A stretch of 64,000 bases of DNA from Alphaproteobacteria bacterium (GCA_025362975.1 JANYES010000003.1:1-64000); one strand, 5' to 3'. Numbered from the stretch's first letter, positions 27,839-36,324 are shown. Numbers and translations: made by a program. Notes: generated by a model from the sequence alone, not told the origin.

Positions 27839-27958
27839 TCATTTATAGCTTCCAACGGGATCAATTTTCTCCATTATGAACCGCTTGGCAAACGCGGGAG
27901 CGCAACGCTTTAAGGGCTCATGCCAGTTGAGCAGGTCTATCTGGCGTGTCCAATTCAT
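27839..27958 (-). CDS. Possible 39-aa island protein
   Basis: A short frame MNWTRQIDLLNWHEPLKRC and on, preceded by GAAGAAACA as ribosome-binding site. Directly upstream is a run of fourteen C on the coding strand (27968-27981). Changes in the length of that run would alter the spacing of any upstream promoter. No family recognised. Confidence 0.4.
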   Translation of the reverse strand: MNWTRQIDLLNWHEPLKRCAPAFAKRFIMEKIDPVGSYK

Positions 27959-28003
27959 TGTTTCTTCGGGGGGGGGGGGGGACATAGGAAGGATTTGGCT
28001 GCA

Positions 28004-28258
28004 TTAGATTTGCCCTCCCTGTGAGTTCAGGGATAAGGCCCGGCGTAGCTTTCCTACGTTCCAGCTGGTGATTCGAGGCGAAAGGCGTTCTGGCGCTGGA
28101 ATGGTTAAATCTTTAACTCGTCGCCATATGGTCGCATCTGAACAACCATATAAGCCCTTAACCACCGGCAAGCGCACCTGCGCAGAATCCGGCAGGTTAT
28201 CGAAATTTGCTAATGCTGTGGGTATTCTGTCATCTGTGCGATTTTTTTCTGTATTCAT
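28004..28258 (-). CDS. AlpA-like helix-turn-helix regulator
   Basis: 84 residues. The segment VRLPVVKGLYGCSDATIWRRV matches the AlpA/excisionase winged-helix pattern (RLPEVxxxxGxSxxTIYRxI), followed by the SPRITSWNVGKLRRAL end. Such proteins activate integrase or excise P4-like elements. The ATG at 28258 is preferred for its GAGGAGAAAGAAG site. It lies in the island with the recombinase. Confidence 0.7.
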   Translation of the reverse strand: MNTEKNRTDDRIPTALANFDNLPDSAQVRLPVVKGLYGCSDATIWRRVKDLTIPAPERLSPRITSWNVGKLRRALSLNSQGGQI

Positions 28259-28393
28259 CTTCTTTCTCCTCTTTGTGGAACCCACTATCAAGGTAACGCA
28301 GAAAGGCGCATAACGCTATAAGGCAGATGAATTAAGCCGCTGATTTACATATGGTTTTTTAGTAGGAAAAATTTATGCCCTTTTCACCATAAA

Positions 28394-29083
28394 TCATTTT
28401 GCACTGCGAAGAATGTATGACGTAGGGGGCTTCAAACCAAGTGAGTCAAAAGCATCTTGCAAGAATGTCAAACTTTCCCCGCCCTCTTTTTGCCCTTTTT
28501 TCACGTTAATTCGGCTGTTGGGAGCCACATTAACAACCTGACTCGATCGAGTGAACGGTTTACCGGTGATTGACCTATAAAGGGTTTCAAGGTCGGATTT
28601 CAAAATGTGTACGTAATCGTTCTTTCTTCGTGGGGATAGGGTAGGTGTCTGTGCACATAATTTTTTAATTGGCGCGTCGAAGGCATGCAGTAATTCTAGG
28701 AGAGCAATATGAGGGGCTACCACAGAAGCAACATCATTGATTATCGGGCATGGTGTGAATGATAAATTTTCCAAAAGCCTCCAATCCATTTCAAATAAAC
28801 AGGACTTAAGGCGTTCAATTGCTTTGTCTAACCTATCTGCTTCTTTACCTTTAGTGCGTTTAACAGAAAGCTTTTTTGGCGGGTCATATTTAGAATACCG
28901 GTGTTTTAATGATATAGCAGAGGCTAATATTTTCCATTTTGTATCCAGATTTTGATACTTTTGTGCAAGCTCCTCACAAATAGAATAAAGTGAACAATCG
29001 TCCGAATCGCTAAGAATTGTGTTTGGGCGAACTACTTTAAGTTTTAGGTTAGTATTTGATACTTTTAATCCTGACATAGACAT
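28394..29083 (-). CDS. Hypothetical island protein, 229 aa
   Basis: A soluble, Lys-rich protein with helical character, no recognised domain, positioned between the integrase and AlpA genes. The DNA is more AT-rich than the housekeeping genes in this window, consistent with recent acquisition. Confidence 0.55.
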   Translation of the reverse strand: MSMSGLKVSNTNLKLKVVRPNTILSDSDDCSLYSICEELAQKYQNLDTKWKILASAISLKHRYSKYDPPKKLSVKRTKGKEADRLDKAIERLKSCLFEMDWRLLENLSFTPCPIINDVASVVAPHIALLELLHAFDAPIKKLCAQTPTLSPRRKNDYVHILKSDLETLYRSITGKPFTRSSQVVNVAPNSRINVKKGQKEGGESLTFLQDAFDSLGLKPPTSYILRSAK

Positions 29084-29169
29084 TCCCCCGATGCTTCCCC
29101 TGATGGTTACGCGGCAGGAGATAGGGTTCTCTTTTCAGCTGGCCAGCCTATCCGCGCAATTTGTTTATA

Positions 29170-30387
29170 TCATTTTAGCTGCTGTAGCGGAACTACCTTG
29201 CTATCTTCATTTTCCACAATGCAATCTAGATGGTTTGCCCACCATTGCATCATTTGTCGGCGCTCTGGCAGATATTCAGCGCGGTTATACGCGGCTCGCA
29301 CCTTATTGCGTTCACTGTGAGCAAGCTGGCGCTCAATCACATCGGCGCGGAAGCCATGTTCGTTAAGTGTTGTAAATGCTAGGGCCCGGAAGCCGTGGCC
29401 GACGAGCTTGCCCTTATATCCCATCTTACGCAGCACATGGTTGATGGTGTTCTCGCTCATCATCGCATGGCGACGGCGTTGCTGTGACGGGAAAAGCAAT
29501 TCGCCCCAGCCGGTCAAAAGCTTGAGTTCTTCAAGAATGGCTAGGGTTTGTTTGGCTAACGGTACGATATGCAGATCGCGCATTTTGGTTGTGTGTGCGG
29601 GTAAGCGCCATTCCTTTGCTTCAAAATCCACATCTTCCCATTTTGCTTGTCTTAGCTCGCCTTGCCTAACGAATGTCAGCATCAATAAACGAATAGCCAG
29701 CTTATTCTGTCCGCTGGTCGCTACCTTCTCCAACTGCACAAAGAAATCAGGTATTCCCTTCGCCTGAATGGTGGGGTGGCTCTCGGTTCTATGGGGGGTA
29801 AGTGCTCCCTTTAGGTCAATGGTGGGGTTATATTGTATACGCCCAGTGAGCACGGCATAGCGGAAAATAACCCCAATGGTTTGTAGAAGCCGGTGCGATG
29901 TTTCCGTTGTTCCACGTTTTTCCACTTTGCGAAGCGCGTCCAGCAAATCTAATGATTTTATCTCTGAAATAGGGCGGTCGCCAATCTCAGGCATCATATG
30001 CAGTTCTAACCGTCGCCAGAGCCTTTCGGCATGTTCAGGCGTCCATTTGGATTTATTGGTTTCAAACCATTCCTTTGCAACAGATTGAAAGCTGTTACCC
30101 GCATTGAATTCCGCCTGCCTTTTTTTCTGCTTTTTATTTGCGCTGGGATCTTCGCCATTGGCGAGTAGTTTTCGAGCGGCGAACCGTTTGTCACGGGCAT
30201 CTAGCAGAGAAATTTCTGGGTAGGTACCGAGTGCCAGCATCTTCTCTTTCCCAGCAAAGAAGTAACGAAATCGCCAGTATTTACCACCGTTGGAATGAAT
30301 CAGTAAAAAGAGGCCGTCGCCGTCCTTCAGCTTATAGGGCTTGTCCTGTGCCTTGGCCTTTTGAACCTTTATATCGGTGAGAAGCAT
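29170..30387 (-). CDS. P4-type tyrosine recombinase (integrase)
   Basis: 405 residues with all expected parts: an N-terminal DUF4102 arm domain (DGLFLLI, LALGTYPEISLLDAR), a core-binding domain, and a C-terminal catalytic domain with the Arg in VRQGELR, HGFR (His-x-x-Arg), AHSERN and the nucleophile Tyr in AYNRAEY. It sits 163 bases from the 3' end of tRNA-Leu with only non-coding DNA between, as expected for an element integrated at that tRNA. Full length, so probably functional. Confidence 0.92.
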   Translation of the reverse strand: MLLTDIKVQKAKAQDKPYKLKDGDGLFLLIHSNGGKYWRFRYFFAGKEKMLALGTYPEISLLDARDKRFAARKLLANGEDPSANKKQKKRQAEFNAGNSFQSVAKEWFETNKSKWTPEHAERLWRRLELHMMPEIGDRPISEIKSLDLLDALRKVEKRGTTETSHRLLQTIGVIFRYAVLTGRIQYNPTIDLKGALTPHRTESHPTIQAKGIPDFFVQLEKVATSGQNKLAIRLLMLTFVRQGELRQAKWEDVDFEAKEWRLPAHTTKMRDLHIVPLAKQTLAILEELKLLTGWGELLFPSQQRRRHAMMSENTINHVLRKMGYKGKLVGHGFRALAFTTLNEHGFRADVIERQLAHSERNKVRAAYNRAEYLPERRQMMQWWANHLDCIVENEDSKVVPLQQLK

Positions 30388-30413
30388 ATTGGCCTCGCTG
30401 GGTATCTATCAAA

Positions 30414-30433
30414 ATATACCCAGTATTGTACCC
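30414..30433 (-). repeat. Sequence motif upstream of integrase
   Basis: ATACCCAGTATTGTACCCAT contains two ACCCA repeats 11 bases apart. It is 27 bases before the integrase start and is nearly repeated at 22983-23002. It may be an operator or recombinase arm site. Confidence 0.45.
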
Positions 30434-30549
30434 ATGAAAATATGTGGTGTCACGATGTATCGTGAGACGACGTGGTTTACAGTATCGGCCTATTTGCTTG
30501 AGTGTGAGCCCGCAAATGAGGTTTTGTGATATAACCTGATATAAGTAAA

Positions 30550-30855
30550 TGGTGCTCGCGGCCGGAATCGAACCGGCATGGCCAAAAGCCGACGGATTTT
30601 CATACCAACTACAACTTTCGTTGCCACCCAGAAGGGCGTTTGTGGTCTGGACTATCCCTTCACCATAGCCCGAAGGCGTTAGGTGCTGCCCGTCTAGTCT
30701 CTACACCTTCCTGAAATTTCTTTCAGGCTTGGCTCGGGATTGGCAACAGCCGAAGCTGGAAGCGTTCCCCGAATTTGAGCAGTTCTACTTCCGGCATTTC
30801 CACCGGAGCACTCAATCCTTAAGTCCGTTGCGTCTACCAATTCCGCCACGCGAGC
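30550..30855 (-). tRNA. tRNA-Leu(UAA), intron-containing
   Basis: Exons 30821-30855 and 30550-30600 (minus strand) join to a complete tRNA-Leu with an encoded CCA end. The acceptor stem GCTCGCG/CGCGAGC is perfect, and the D arm GGCGGAATTGGTAGACGC and T loop GGTTCGATTCC are canonical. The anticodon loop is CTTAAAA, anticodon TAA. A 220-base group I intron interrupts it after the first anticodon base. It is the likely integration target of the adjacent recombinase element. Confidence 0.95.
30601..30820 (-). other. Group I intron in tRNA-Leu(UAA)
   Basis: The intron follows CGGACTT and ends with G at 30601. It contains P7-forming GAGACTAGACGGGCAG and GGATAGTCCAGACC (GACTA/TAGTC), and the CCGAGCCAAGC and AAGGTG segments found in the cyanobacterial/plastid tRNA-Leu(UAA) introns (subgroup IC3). 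P1 can form as GAGT with ACTT, giving the U-G pair at the splice site. No endonuclease frame. The intron position matches the cyanobacterial one exactly. Confidence 0.93.
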
Positions 30856-31059
30856 TTATGTTTTTTTAATCTGTATCGCCCGAAATTCCAATCTCCAAAA
30901 TCACTCTATATTACTATCTGCTACTATCGTCGCAGATTCTCCGGTGGTGTCCGGGTGGTGTTTCGTATCACCATATTTGAGCGATGCAAGAAAGTGGCAT
31001 TTACAAGATATTGTATTCTAGTTCTTTTTCTTCTCCTATTTTTTTATTCCTCAAAGACT

Positions 31060-31105
31060 CACGTGATTTTAAGTCTGGTGCGTCTACCAATTTCGCCACG
31101 CGAGC
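31060..31105 (-). pseudogene. tRNA-Leu(UAA) 5' half, intron-less remnant
   Basis: On the minus strand from 31105: GCTCGCGTGGCGAAATTGG continues to GACGCACCAGACTTAAAATC, an uninterrupted tRNA-Leu(UAA) 5' half with the same acceptor strand as the intact gene. Beyond the anticodon loop the sequence no longer pairs and has no T arm or acceptor 3' strand. It differs from the intact gene in the D and anticodon arms, so it is not a recent exact copy. It lies about 250 bases upstream of the intact gene. Confidence 0.75.
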
Positions 31106-31225
31106 TTGCGAAGAAAGCGATACTGTATAGCATACAGGATTTTGCTATCTACAGAATTCAACATTGCATATATCTTCTACAAGGTGTATTAATTTAAGAC
31201 ATTATTAACACTAGATGTGGTTTTT

Positions 31226-31879
31226 ATGTCGGGTTTGCGTTTTGCCGGTGGGGTCGTGGTTTTGGCGATGGTTTCTTCGCCGGTTTTTGCGCAGCAGGCG
31301 CCTGCCTGGTATGCGGGGATTTCCAGCGGTGTTACTTACATGAATCCCAGTGAGATCAGTGGCGGGAACGGCGGGAAGCTGGGGTATGATCAGGGGTTCA
31401 ATAGTGATGTGGCGTTTGGGTATGCGCCGAACGGGAGTTTGCAGCCATTTGCGGATATGCGGATTGAGTTTGAATTCGGGTATCATAGTAATCCGACGAA
31501 TCGGTATACGCCTTCGCTGGGCGCTGCGGCGGGGACGCCGGGGTCGGTGCAGTCGATTTCGTATATGGGCAACGCCTTTTATGATTTCCATAATTACTCG
31601 GCTTGGACGCCTTATGTCGGTGCGGGCGCGGGGATTGCGACGGTGAAGTTGGCGAAAGCGATCGGCACGGGTGCGCGCGGGTCGGATTCGAATGCGTTTG
31701 CTTACCAATTTATGGGCGGGGTGTATTATACGGACCCGACTTTGCCGAAAATGGATTGGTCGCTGGGGTATCGATATTACGATATCAGCGATCCGCGGTT
31801 TCGCTATGACGGCGGGAAAATTAAAGTCAACAACCTGACGACGCAGGATGTTGAACTTGGGGCGCGCTACCGGTTTTAA
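31226..31879 (+). CDS. Outer-membrane beta-barrel protein
   Basis: 217 residues. Signal peptide ends PVFAQQ, then alternating-residue strand patterns typical of small 8-stranded barrels (FADMRIEFEFGYHSN, WTPYVGAGAGIATV, WSLGYRYYDI), ending with the outer-membrane insertion signal YRF. It resembles the OmpA/Opa/surface-antigen type porin-like family. The ATG at 31226 gives a cleaner signal than GTG 31217. Convergent with the CinA-like gene; their stops overlap. Confidence 0.8.
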   Translation: MSGLRFAGGVVVLAMVSSPVFAQQAPAWYAGISSGVTYMNPSEISGGNGGKLGYDQGFNSDVAFGYAPNGSLQPFADMRIEFEFGYHSNPTNRYTPSLGAAAGTPGSVQSISYMGNAFYDFHNYSAWTPYVGAGAGIATVKLAKAIGTGARGSDSNAFAYQFMGGVYYTDPTLPKMDWSLGYRYYDISDPRFRYDGGKIKVNNLTTQDVELGARYRF

Positions 31880-32634
31880 GCGGCTAAATCTTCTTCTGTA
31901 ACTTCCTGCGTGATCGCCAGCAACATGCTGCGGATGTTTTCATGCGCGCTTACGAGTTTGGTTTCGTCTGTTGAGCGGGAGACCAGGCAGGTGCCTAAGC
32001 GCTGGTTGCGGATGAAGGGGTAGCTGCCGATTTCGACTTCGGGGTAGTTATTCTGGATGGCGGTGAGCTTGTCGGCGATGACGCCTTCGGTGGTGAAGGC
32101 GGAGATGGTGCGGGAGAGCATTTTAGCACCGCCGGTGAGGGTGTGTTTGATGTTGTCGAACATGGCCTGCATGATGCCCGGGACGCCGGCCATGACGTAG
32201 ACGTTTTCGACGCTGAAACCGGGGGCGGCGCTGACGGGGTTGGCGATCAGCGTGGCGCCTACGGGGATTTCGGCCATTTTGAGGCGGGCGGCGTTGAGCT
32301 TTTCCTTGCCGTACTGGTTTTCGAGAATGGCGGCGGCTTCTTTGTTAAGTTCCAGCTCGATGCCGAAGGCGCACGCGATGGCGTCGGAGGTGATGTCGTC
32401 ATGGGTGGGGCCGATGCCGCCGGTGGTGAAGACGTAGGTGAAAGTTTTGCGGCAAAGGTTGACGGTATCAATGATGGTTTGTTTGACGTCAGGGATAATC
32501 CTTACTTCTGAGAGCCTTACGCCAGTTTCATTGAGCGATTTAGCCAGCCACGCGACATTCTTGTCCTGCGTGCGGCCGGATAGGATTTCGTTGCCGATTA
32601 CCACGATACACGCGGTGGGTGTCTTTGCTTGCAT
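31876..32634 (-). CDS. CinA-like molybdopterin-binding domain protein
   Basis: 252 residues with the MoCF-like fold of CinA N-terminal domains: ACIVVIGNEILSGRTQDKN, TTGGIGPTHDDIT, then ELGYP-like and GVPGIMQAMFD segments. In other bacteria this domain links to nicotinamide-nucleotide recycling or competence; here the C-terminal amidase part is absent, as in many alphaproteobacterial homologues. Stand-alone gene. Confidence 0.88.
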   Translation of the reverse strand: MQAKTPTACIVVIGNEILSGRTQDKNVAWLAKSLNETGVRLSEVRIIPDVKQTIIDTVNLCRKTFTYVFTTGGIGPTHDDITSDAIACAFGIELELNKEAAAILENQYGKEKLNAARLKMAEIPVGATLIANPVSAAPGFSVENVYVMAGVPGIMQAMFDNIKHTLTGGAKMLSRTISAFTTEGVIADKLTAIQNNYPEVEIGSYPFIRNQRLGTCLVSRSTDETKLVSAHENIRSMLLAITQEVTEEDLAA

Positions 32635-32702
32635 ACAGCTGGTCTCCTGAGTAACTTGTCCCTATCTATAATAGATAAAACAAAAAGCCCAAAGGAATAA
32701 AA

Positions 32703-33497
32703 ATGTACGACGATTCACGGGCCATCACCATCCACGGCAAAGCCGATTACGAGGGCATGCGCAAAGCAGGCCGGCTCGCAGCCGAGGTGCTGGACATGAT
32801 CGCCGATTATGTGAAACCGGGGGTGACGACGGATGAGTTGAATACGCTGTGCCATGACATGATTGTAGCGCGCGGGGCGATTCCGGCGCCGCTGGGGTAT
32901 CGCGGGTTTCCGAAGTCGATCTGCACGTCGGTGAATCATGTGGTGTGCCACGGGATTCCGGGGACGCTGCGGTTGAAGGATGGGGATATGGTGAATATCG
33001 ACGTGACGGTGATTGTGGACGGGTGGCATGGGGATACGAGCCGGATGTATTGGGCGGGGGCGCCTTCGATTAAGGCGAAGCGGCTTACGCAGGTGACGTA
33101 TGAGGCGACGATGCTTGGGATTGAGCAGGTGAAACCGGGAAACACTGTGGGGCATATCGGGCATGCGATTCAGACGTATGCAGAGAAGAACGGGTATTCG
33201 GTAGTGCGCGATTATTGCGGGCATGGGCTGGGGAAGATTTTCCATATGGCACCGAATATTTTACATTACGGCTCGCCGGGCGAAGGGCCGGAGCTAAAGG
33301 AAGGCATGTTCTTTACCATAGAGCCGATGATCAACGCGGGGCATTGGGAAACGATTCTGTCACGCCACGACGGCTGGACGGTGACGACGCGCGATAAATC
33401 GCTGTCGGCGCAGTTCGAACATTCCCTGGCGGTGACGTCTACCGGGTATGAAATCTTTACCCAGTCGCCTACGGGTAAGCATTTCCCACCTTACTGA
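32703..33497 (+). CDS. map: Type I methionine aminopeptidase
   Basis: 264 residues. Removes the initiator Met from new proteins. All five metal ligands are recognisable: Asp in NIDVTVIVDG, Asp in HGDTSRM, His in CGHGLGKIF, Glu in FTIEPMIN and Glu in AQFEHSLAVT, plus the substrate-site His in IFHMAPN. ATG follows AAAGGAATAAAA. A second gene of the same family begins two bases after its stop. Confidence 0.93.
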   Translation: MYDDSRAITIHGKADYEGMRKAGRLAAEVLDMIADYVKPGVTTDELNTLCHDMIVARGAIPAPLGYRGFPKSICTSVNHVVCHGIPGTLRLKDGDMVNIDVTVIVDGWHGDTSRMYWAGAPSIKAKRLTQVTYEATMLGIEQVKPGNTVGHIGHAIQTYAEKNGYSVVRDYCGHGLGKIFHMAPNILHYGSPGEGPELKEGMFFTIEPMINAGHWETILSRHDGWTVTTRDKSLSAQFEHSLAVTSTGYEIFTQSPTGKHFPPY

Positions 33498-33499
33498 GC

Positions 33500-34330
33500 A
33501 TGCGCTCCGCAAATTTTTTCCCGGTTAGACTCGACCCTGAGGGACATATACCAAAAATGCGGGCGGCGGGGCGGCTTGCCGCTGAAGTGTTGGACGCGGT
33601 GGCGCTTAAAATCAAAGAGGGCGTAACGACGGAAGAGCTGAACCAGTTCTGCCATGAGATGATGGTGGAGCGTGGGGCGGAACCGGCGATGCTTGATTAT
33701 CAGGGGTTTCCGAAATCGATTTGCACGTCGGTGAACCATGTGGCGGCGCATGGGATTCCGAGCCAGCAGGTGTTGGTGGATGGTGATGTATTGAAGGTCG
33801 ATGTGTCGTTGAAGCTGGACGGCGTGTACGGGGATAATTGCCGGACGTATTTTGTGGGCACGCCTTCGGCGCAGGCGCAGGCGCTGACGACGGCGGCGTA
33901 TAACGCGTTGATGGCGGGGATTAACAAAGTGATGCCGGGGCGCACACTCGGCGATGTCGGGCATGCGGTGGAGCTGCGGGTGGCGGAGGAAGGCTATCAG
34001 CTGATTCGCGATTTCGGCGGACATTTCATTGGATATAAATTGCACATGCCGCCGGAAGTGCCGTCGTTCGGGGAACCGAATGAAGGGCTGGTGCTGCGGC
34101 CGGGGATGATTTTCACCATCGAGCCGATTGTGGCTGAGAATGAAGAATGGACAATGCAGCATAACGGGGAAGTGCACGTGGCGAAGGGACGGCTGGCGGC
34201 GCAGTTCGAACATACCGTTTTAGTGACGGAGCGCGGATGTGAGATTCTTACGAGTTCGCCGAAAAATATGTATGTGCCGAATGCCATCAGGCCGTATGTG
34301 CTTAATCATAGGCATGGGAATGCGCTGTAG
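33500..34330 (+). CDS. Second type I methionine aminopeptidase-like protein
   Basis: 276 residues, a paralogue of the upstream gene. The Asp pair (KVDVSLKLDG, YGDNCRTY), His in FGGHFIGYK, second His in KLHMPPE, Glu in FTIEPIVAE and Glu in AQFEHTVLVT are all kept, so it could be active. Differences around the active-site loop (GHFIGYKL instead of GHGLGKIF) hint at different substrate preference. Same operon as map. Confidence 0.85.
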   Translation: MRSANFFPVRLDPEGHIPKMRAAGRLAAEVLDAVALKIKEGVTTEELNQFCHEMMVERGAEPAMLDYQGFPKSICTSVNHVAAHGIPSQQVLVDGDVLKVDVSLKLDGVYGDNCRTYFVGTPSAQAQALTTAAYNALMAGINKVMPGRTLGDVGHAVELRVAEEGYQLIRDFGGHFIGYKLHMPPEVPSFGEPNEGLVLRPGMIFTIEPIVAENEEWTMQHNGEVHVAKGRLAAQFEHTVLVTERGCEILTSSPKNMYVPNAIRPYVLNHRHGNAL

Positions 34331-34448
34331 CTATTCGGCGCGCTGTTTCTGGTGGGTTGATAGGACGTTATATTTCCGTTATAGAATGTAACAAGGAGCC
34401 GCCATGATAAAGTGTATATAGCGTAATTCCAGTCAGTAGTCGAAATCT

Positions 34449-35138
34449 ATGAACGAGACACTTGCAAAACCGCATCACACAGGACATCGCAAACGTTTGC
34501 GGGAGAGATTTTTAATTGCAGGGCCGCAGGCGTTGGCGGATTACGAATTGCTGGAAATGATTTTATTCCCAGCCAAGCCCATTGGCGATGTGAAGCCGAT
34601 GGCTAAGGAATTGCTGGCGGCATTTGGGGGTTTTGGCAAAGTGCTGTTTGCGACGCAGCAGGAATTGCTGCGCATTGAAGGCGTGAACGAAGCGGCGGTG
34701 GTGGCGATTCAGGTGACCAAGGCGGCAGCGGAACGCATGCTGAAAGAAGAAATTTCCGATAAGCAGATTATTAAAAGCTGGACGCAGCTGCTGGATTATT
34801 GCCGGTTGCATATCGGCAATTTGCAGCATGAGGAATTCCATGTGTTGTTCCTGAATAACAAGCTGGAGCTGATTGTGGATGAGCGGTTGCAGAAGGGGAC
34901 GGTGAATCACACGCCGGTGTATCCGCGTGAGATCGTGAAGCGTGCGCTGGAGTTGGGGGCGAGCAGTTTGATTTTAGTGCATAATCATCCCAGCGGAGAT
35001 GTGAACCCGAGCAGGTCGGATGTGGAGATGACTAAGGAAGTGGTAAATGCGGCGCGCACATTGGGGATTGAAGTGCAGGATCATTTGATCATCGGCGCGA
35101 AGATGCATTTCTCGTTCAGGTCGAAAGGACTCATGTGA
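34449..35138 (+). CDS. radC: RadC family JAB/MPN protein
   Basis: 229 residues. N-terminal helix-hairpin-helix-like part and a C-terminal JAMM metalloprotease-type domain with HNHPSGD (about 178-184) and Asp191, plus the upstream Glu in FHVLFLNNK context. Full length for the family. The true role of RadC is unsettled. Its stop overlaps the next gene's GTG start (GTGA). Confidence 0.9.
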   Translation: MNETLAKPHHTGHRKRLRERFLIAGPQALADYELLEMILFPAKPIGDVKPMAKELLAAFGGFGKVLFATQQELLRIEGVNEAAVVAIQVTKAAAERMLKEEISDKQIIKSWTQLLDYCRLHIGNLQHEEFHVLFLNNKLELIVDERLQKGTVNHTPVYPREIVKRALELGASSLILVHNHPSGDVNPSRSDVEMTKEVVNAARTLGIEVQDHLIIGAKMHFSFRSKGLM

Positions 35139-36103
35139 CTGTTTCATGCTGGGGGATTACCCCGGGGCACGCGGGCATGATGGCGCAGGTGAAGGCGCTG
35201 GCGCATGCCATTGGCGTGGTGCCGCTGATGAAGCAGGTGACGATTAAAAAGCCGTTTGCGCTGATGCCAAATGTGATGCTTGCGCCGATTCGTTCGTGCA
35301 TCGTGCCGGGATTGATCGATGCGGCGAGCGATTCGCTGGAAGGGCCGTATCCGGGACTGGTGATCACCTGCGGGCGTCGGGCGGCGCTGGTGGCGATGGG
35401 GATTAAGGCGAAATCGCCTGCTACGAAAGTAGTGCATATTCAGGACCCGCAGTGCAATCCGAAATATTTCGATCTTGTGGTTGCGATGCAGCATGACGCG
35501 GCGACGGGGACGAATGTGATTAAGACGCGTTTTGCGTTGCACAGTATTACGCCGGACGTGCTGGCGCAGGCGCGCGGGGAATTTGAAAAAACATTTTCGG
35601 CGTTTGCTGCACCGCGGGTGGCGGTGTTGCTCGGCGGGTCGACGAATAAATATCAGTTGAATGCGCAAGGGATGCAGCGGGTGATTGATTCGCTGCAGAC
35701 GCTGCTGGGCGCGACGAAATGTTCGCTGCTGATTACGCCGTCGCGCCGCACGGGCGAGGCTAATATTCGCAAGCTGCGCGAGGTGTTCGCCAAGGAGACG
35801 CGGGTTTATATTTATGATTTTGCATCGCAGAATCCGTATATGGGGATGCTAGCGCTGGCTGATGCGATTGTGGCGACGAACGATTCGGTGAACATGATGA
35901 GTGAAGCGATGGCGACCGGCAAGCCGCTATACTTGCTACCGCTGATGGGGCATGAGGGAACGAAACCGGCGATGTTTGCGGAGTCGCTGATGCGCGACGG
36001 CATTGCCAACCCACTGGGCGCTACGCTTGGCGAGTGGAGTTATCCTCAATCGGATGAGATGGCGGAAATTGGGCGTAACGTGAAGGCGCGGCTGGGGCTT
36101 TAG
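35135..36103 (+). CDS. Mitochondrial fission ELM1-like family protein
   Basis: 322 residues. PGHAGMMAQVKALA at the N-terminus, TCGRRAA, HIQDPQCNP, GGSTNKYQL, TPSRRTG and TNDSVNMMSEAMATGKPLY are characteristic of the Elm1 (PF06258) family, common in alphaproteobacteria and resembling nucleotide-sugar glycosyltransferases (GT-B fold). Function unproven in bacteria. GTG start overlapping radC's TGA. Confidence 0.85.
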   Translation: MTVSCWGITPGHAGMMAQVKALAHAIGVVPLMKQVTIKKPFALMPNVMLAPIRSCIVPGLIDAASDSLEGPYPGLVITCGRRAALVAMGIKAKSPATKVVHIQDPQCNPKYFDLVVAMQHDAATGTNVIKTRFALHSITPDVLAQARGEFEKTFSAFAAPRVAVLLGGSTNKYQLNAQGMQRVIDSLQTLLGATKCSLLITPSRRTGEANIRKLREVFAKETRVYIYDFASQNPYMGMLALADAIVATNDSVNMMSEAMATGKPLYLLPLMGHEGTKPAMFAESLMRDGIANPLGATLGEWSYPQSDEMAEIGRNVKARLGL

Positions 36104-36324
36104 ATCGAGCGGCCGTTGGGCTTCATTGCAGGGGCGGTGGTGTCTTTGATCGCGGTCAGCGTATCGTTCATTTTGCTTAAGTCGGAAACGGCGCGGACCA
36201 TGTCGTAATTGGTTTTGGCGTCGGTGTAGAGTTTTGCGATGGCGGGGCCTGCATTGGCGCGAACATCATCGGCGTCAGGCATTTTCTTGGCAACGAAATC
36301 CTTTAAATCGGTAAATTCATCCAT
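36100..36324 (-). CDS. Small hypothetical protein, 74 aa
   Basis: Soluble helical protein beginning MDEFTDLKDFVAKKM. The start at 36324 is preferred for the GGGG run upstream. It converges on the Elm1 gene with a four-base overlap. No family recognised. Confidence 0.5.
   Translation of the reverse strand: MDEFTDLKDFVAKKMPDADDVRANAGPAIAKLYTDAKTNYDMVRAVSDLSKMNDTLTAIKDTTAPAMKPNGRSI

Larger units (their letters stand above)
26419..30550. mobile_element. Small integrase/AlpA/primase island beside tRNA-Leu
   Basis: All genes here run on the minus strand: a P4-type tyrosine recombinase next to the 3' end of tRNA-Leu, an unknown protein, an AlpA-like regulator, a 39-aa frame, a truncated phage-type primase and small proteins. 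This is the usual content of a P4-like satellite or remnant. The right edge is likely the tRNA 3' end (30550). I could not find the matching left attachment repeat, so the left boundary is only the last gene of this orientation. Confidence 0.55.

Noticed and set aside
26419-30550. Complete prophage
   Set aside because: No capsid, portal, tail or terminase genes are present; only integrase, regulator and a primase fragment remain.
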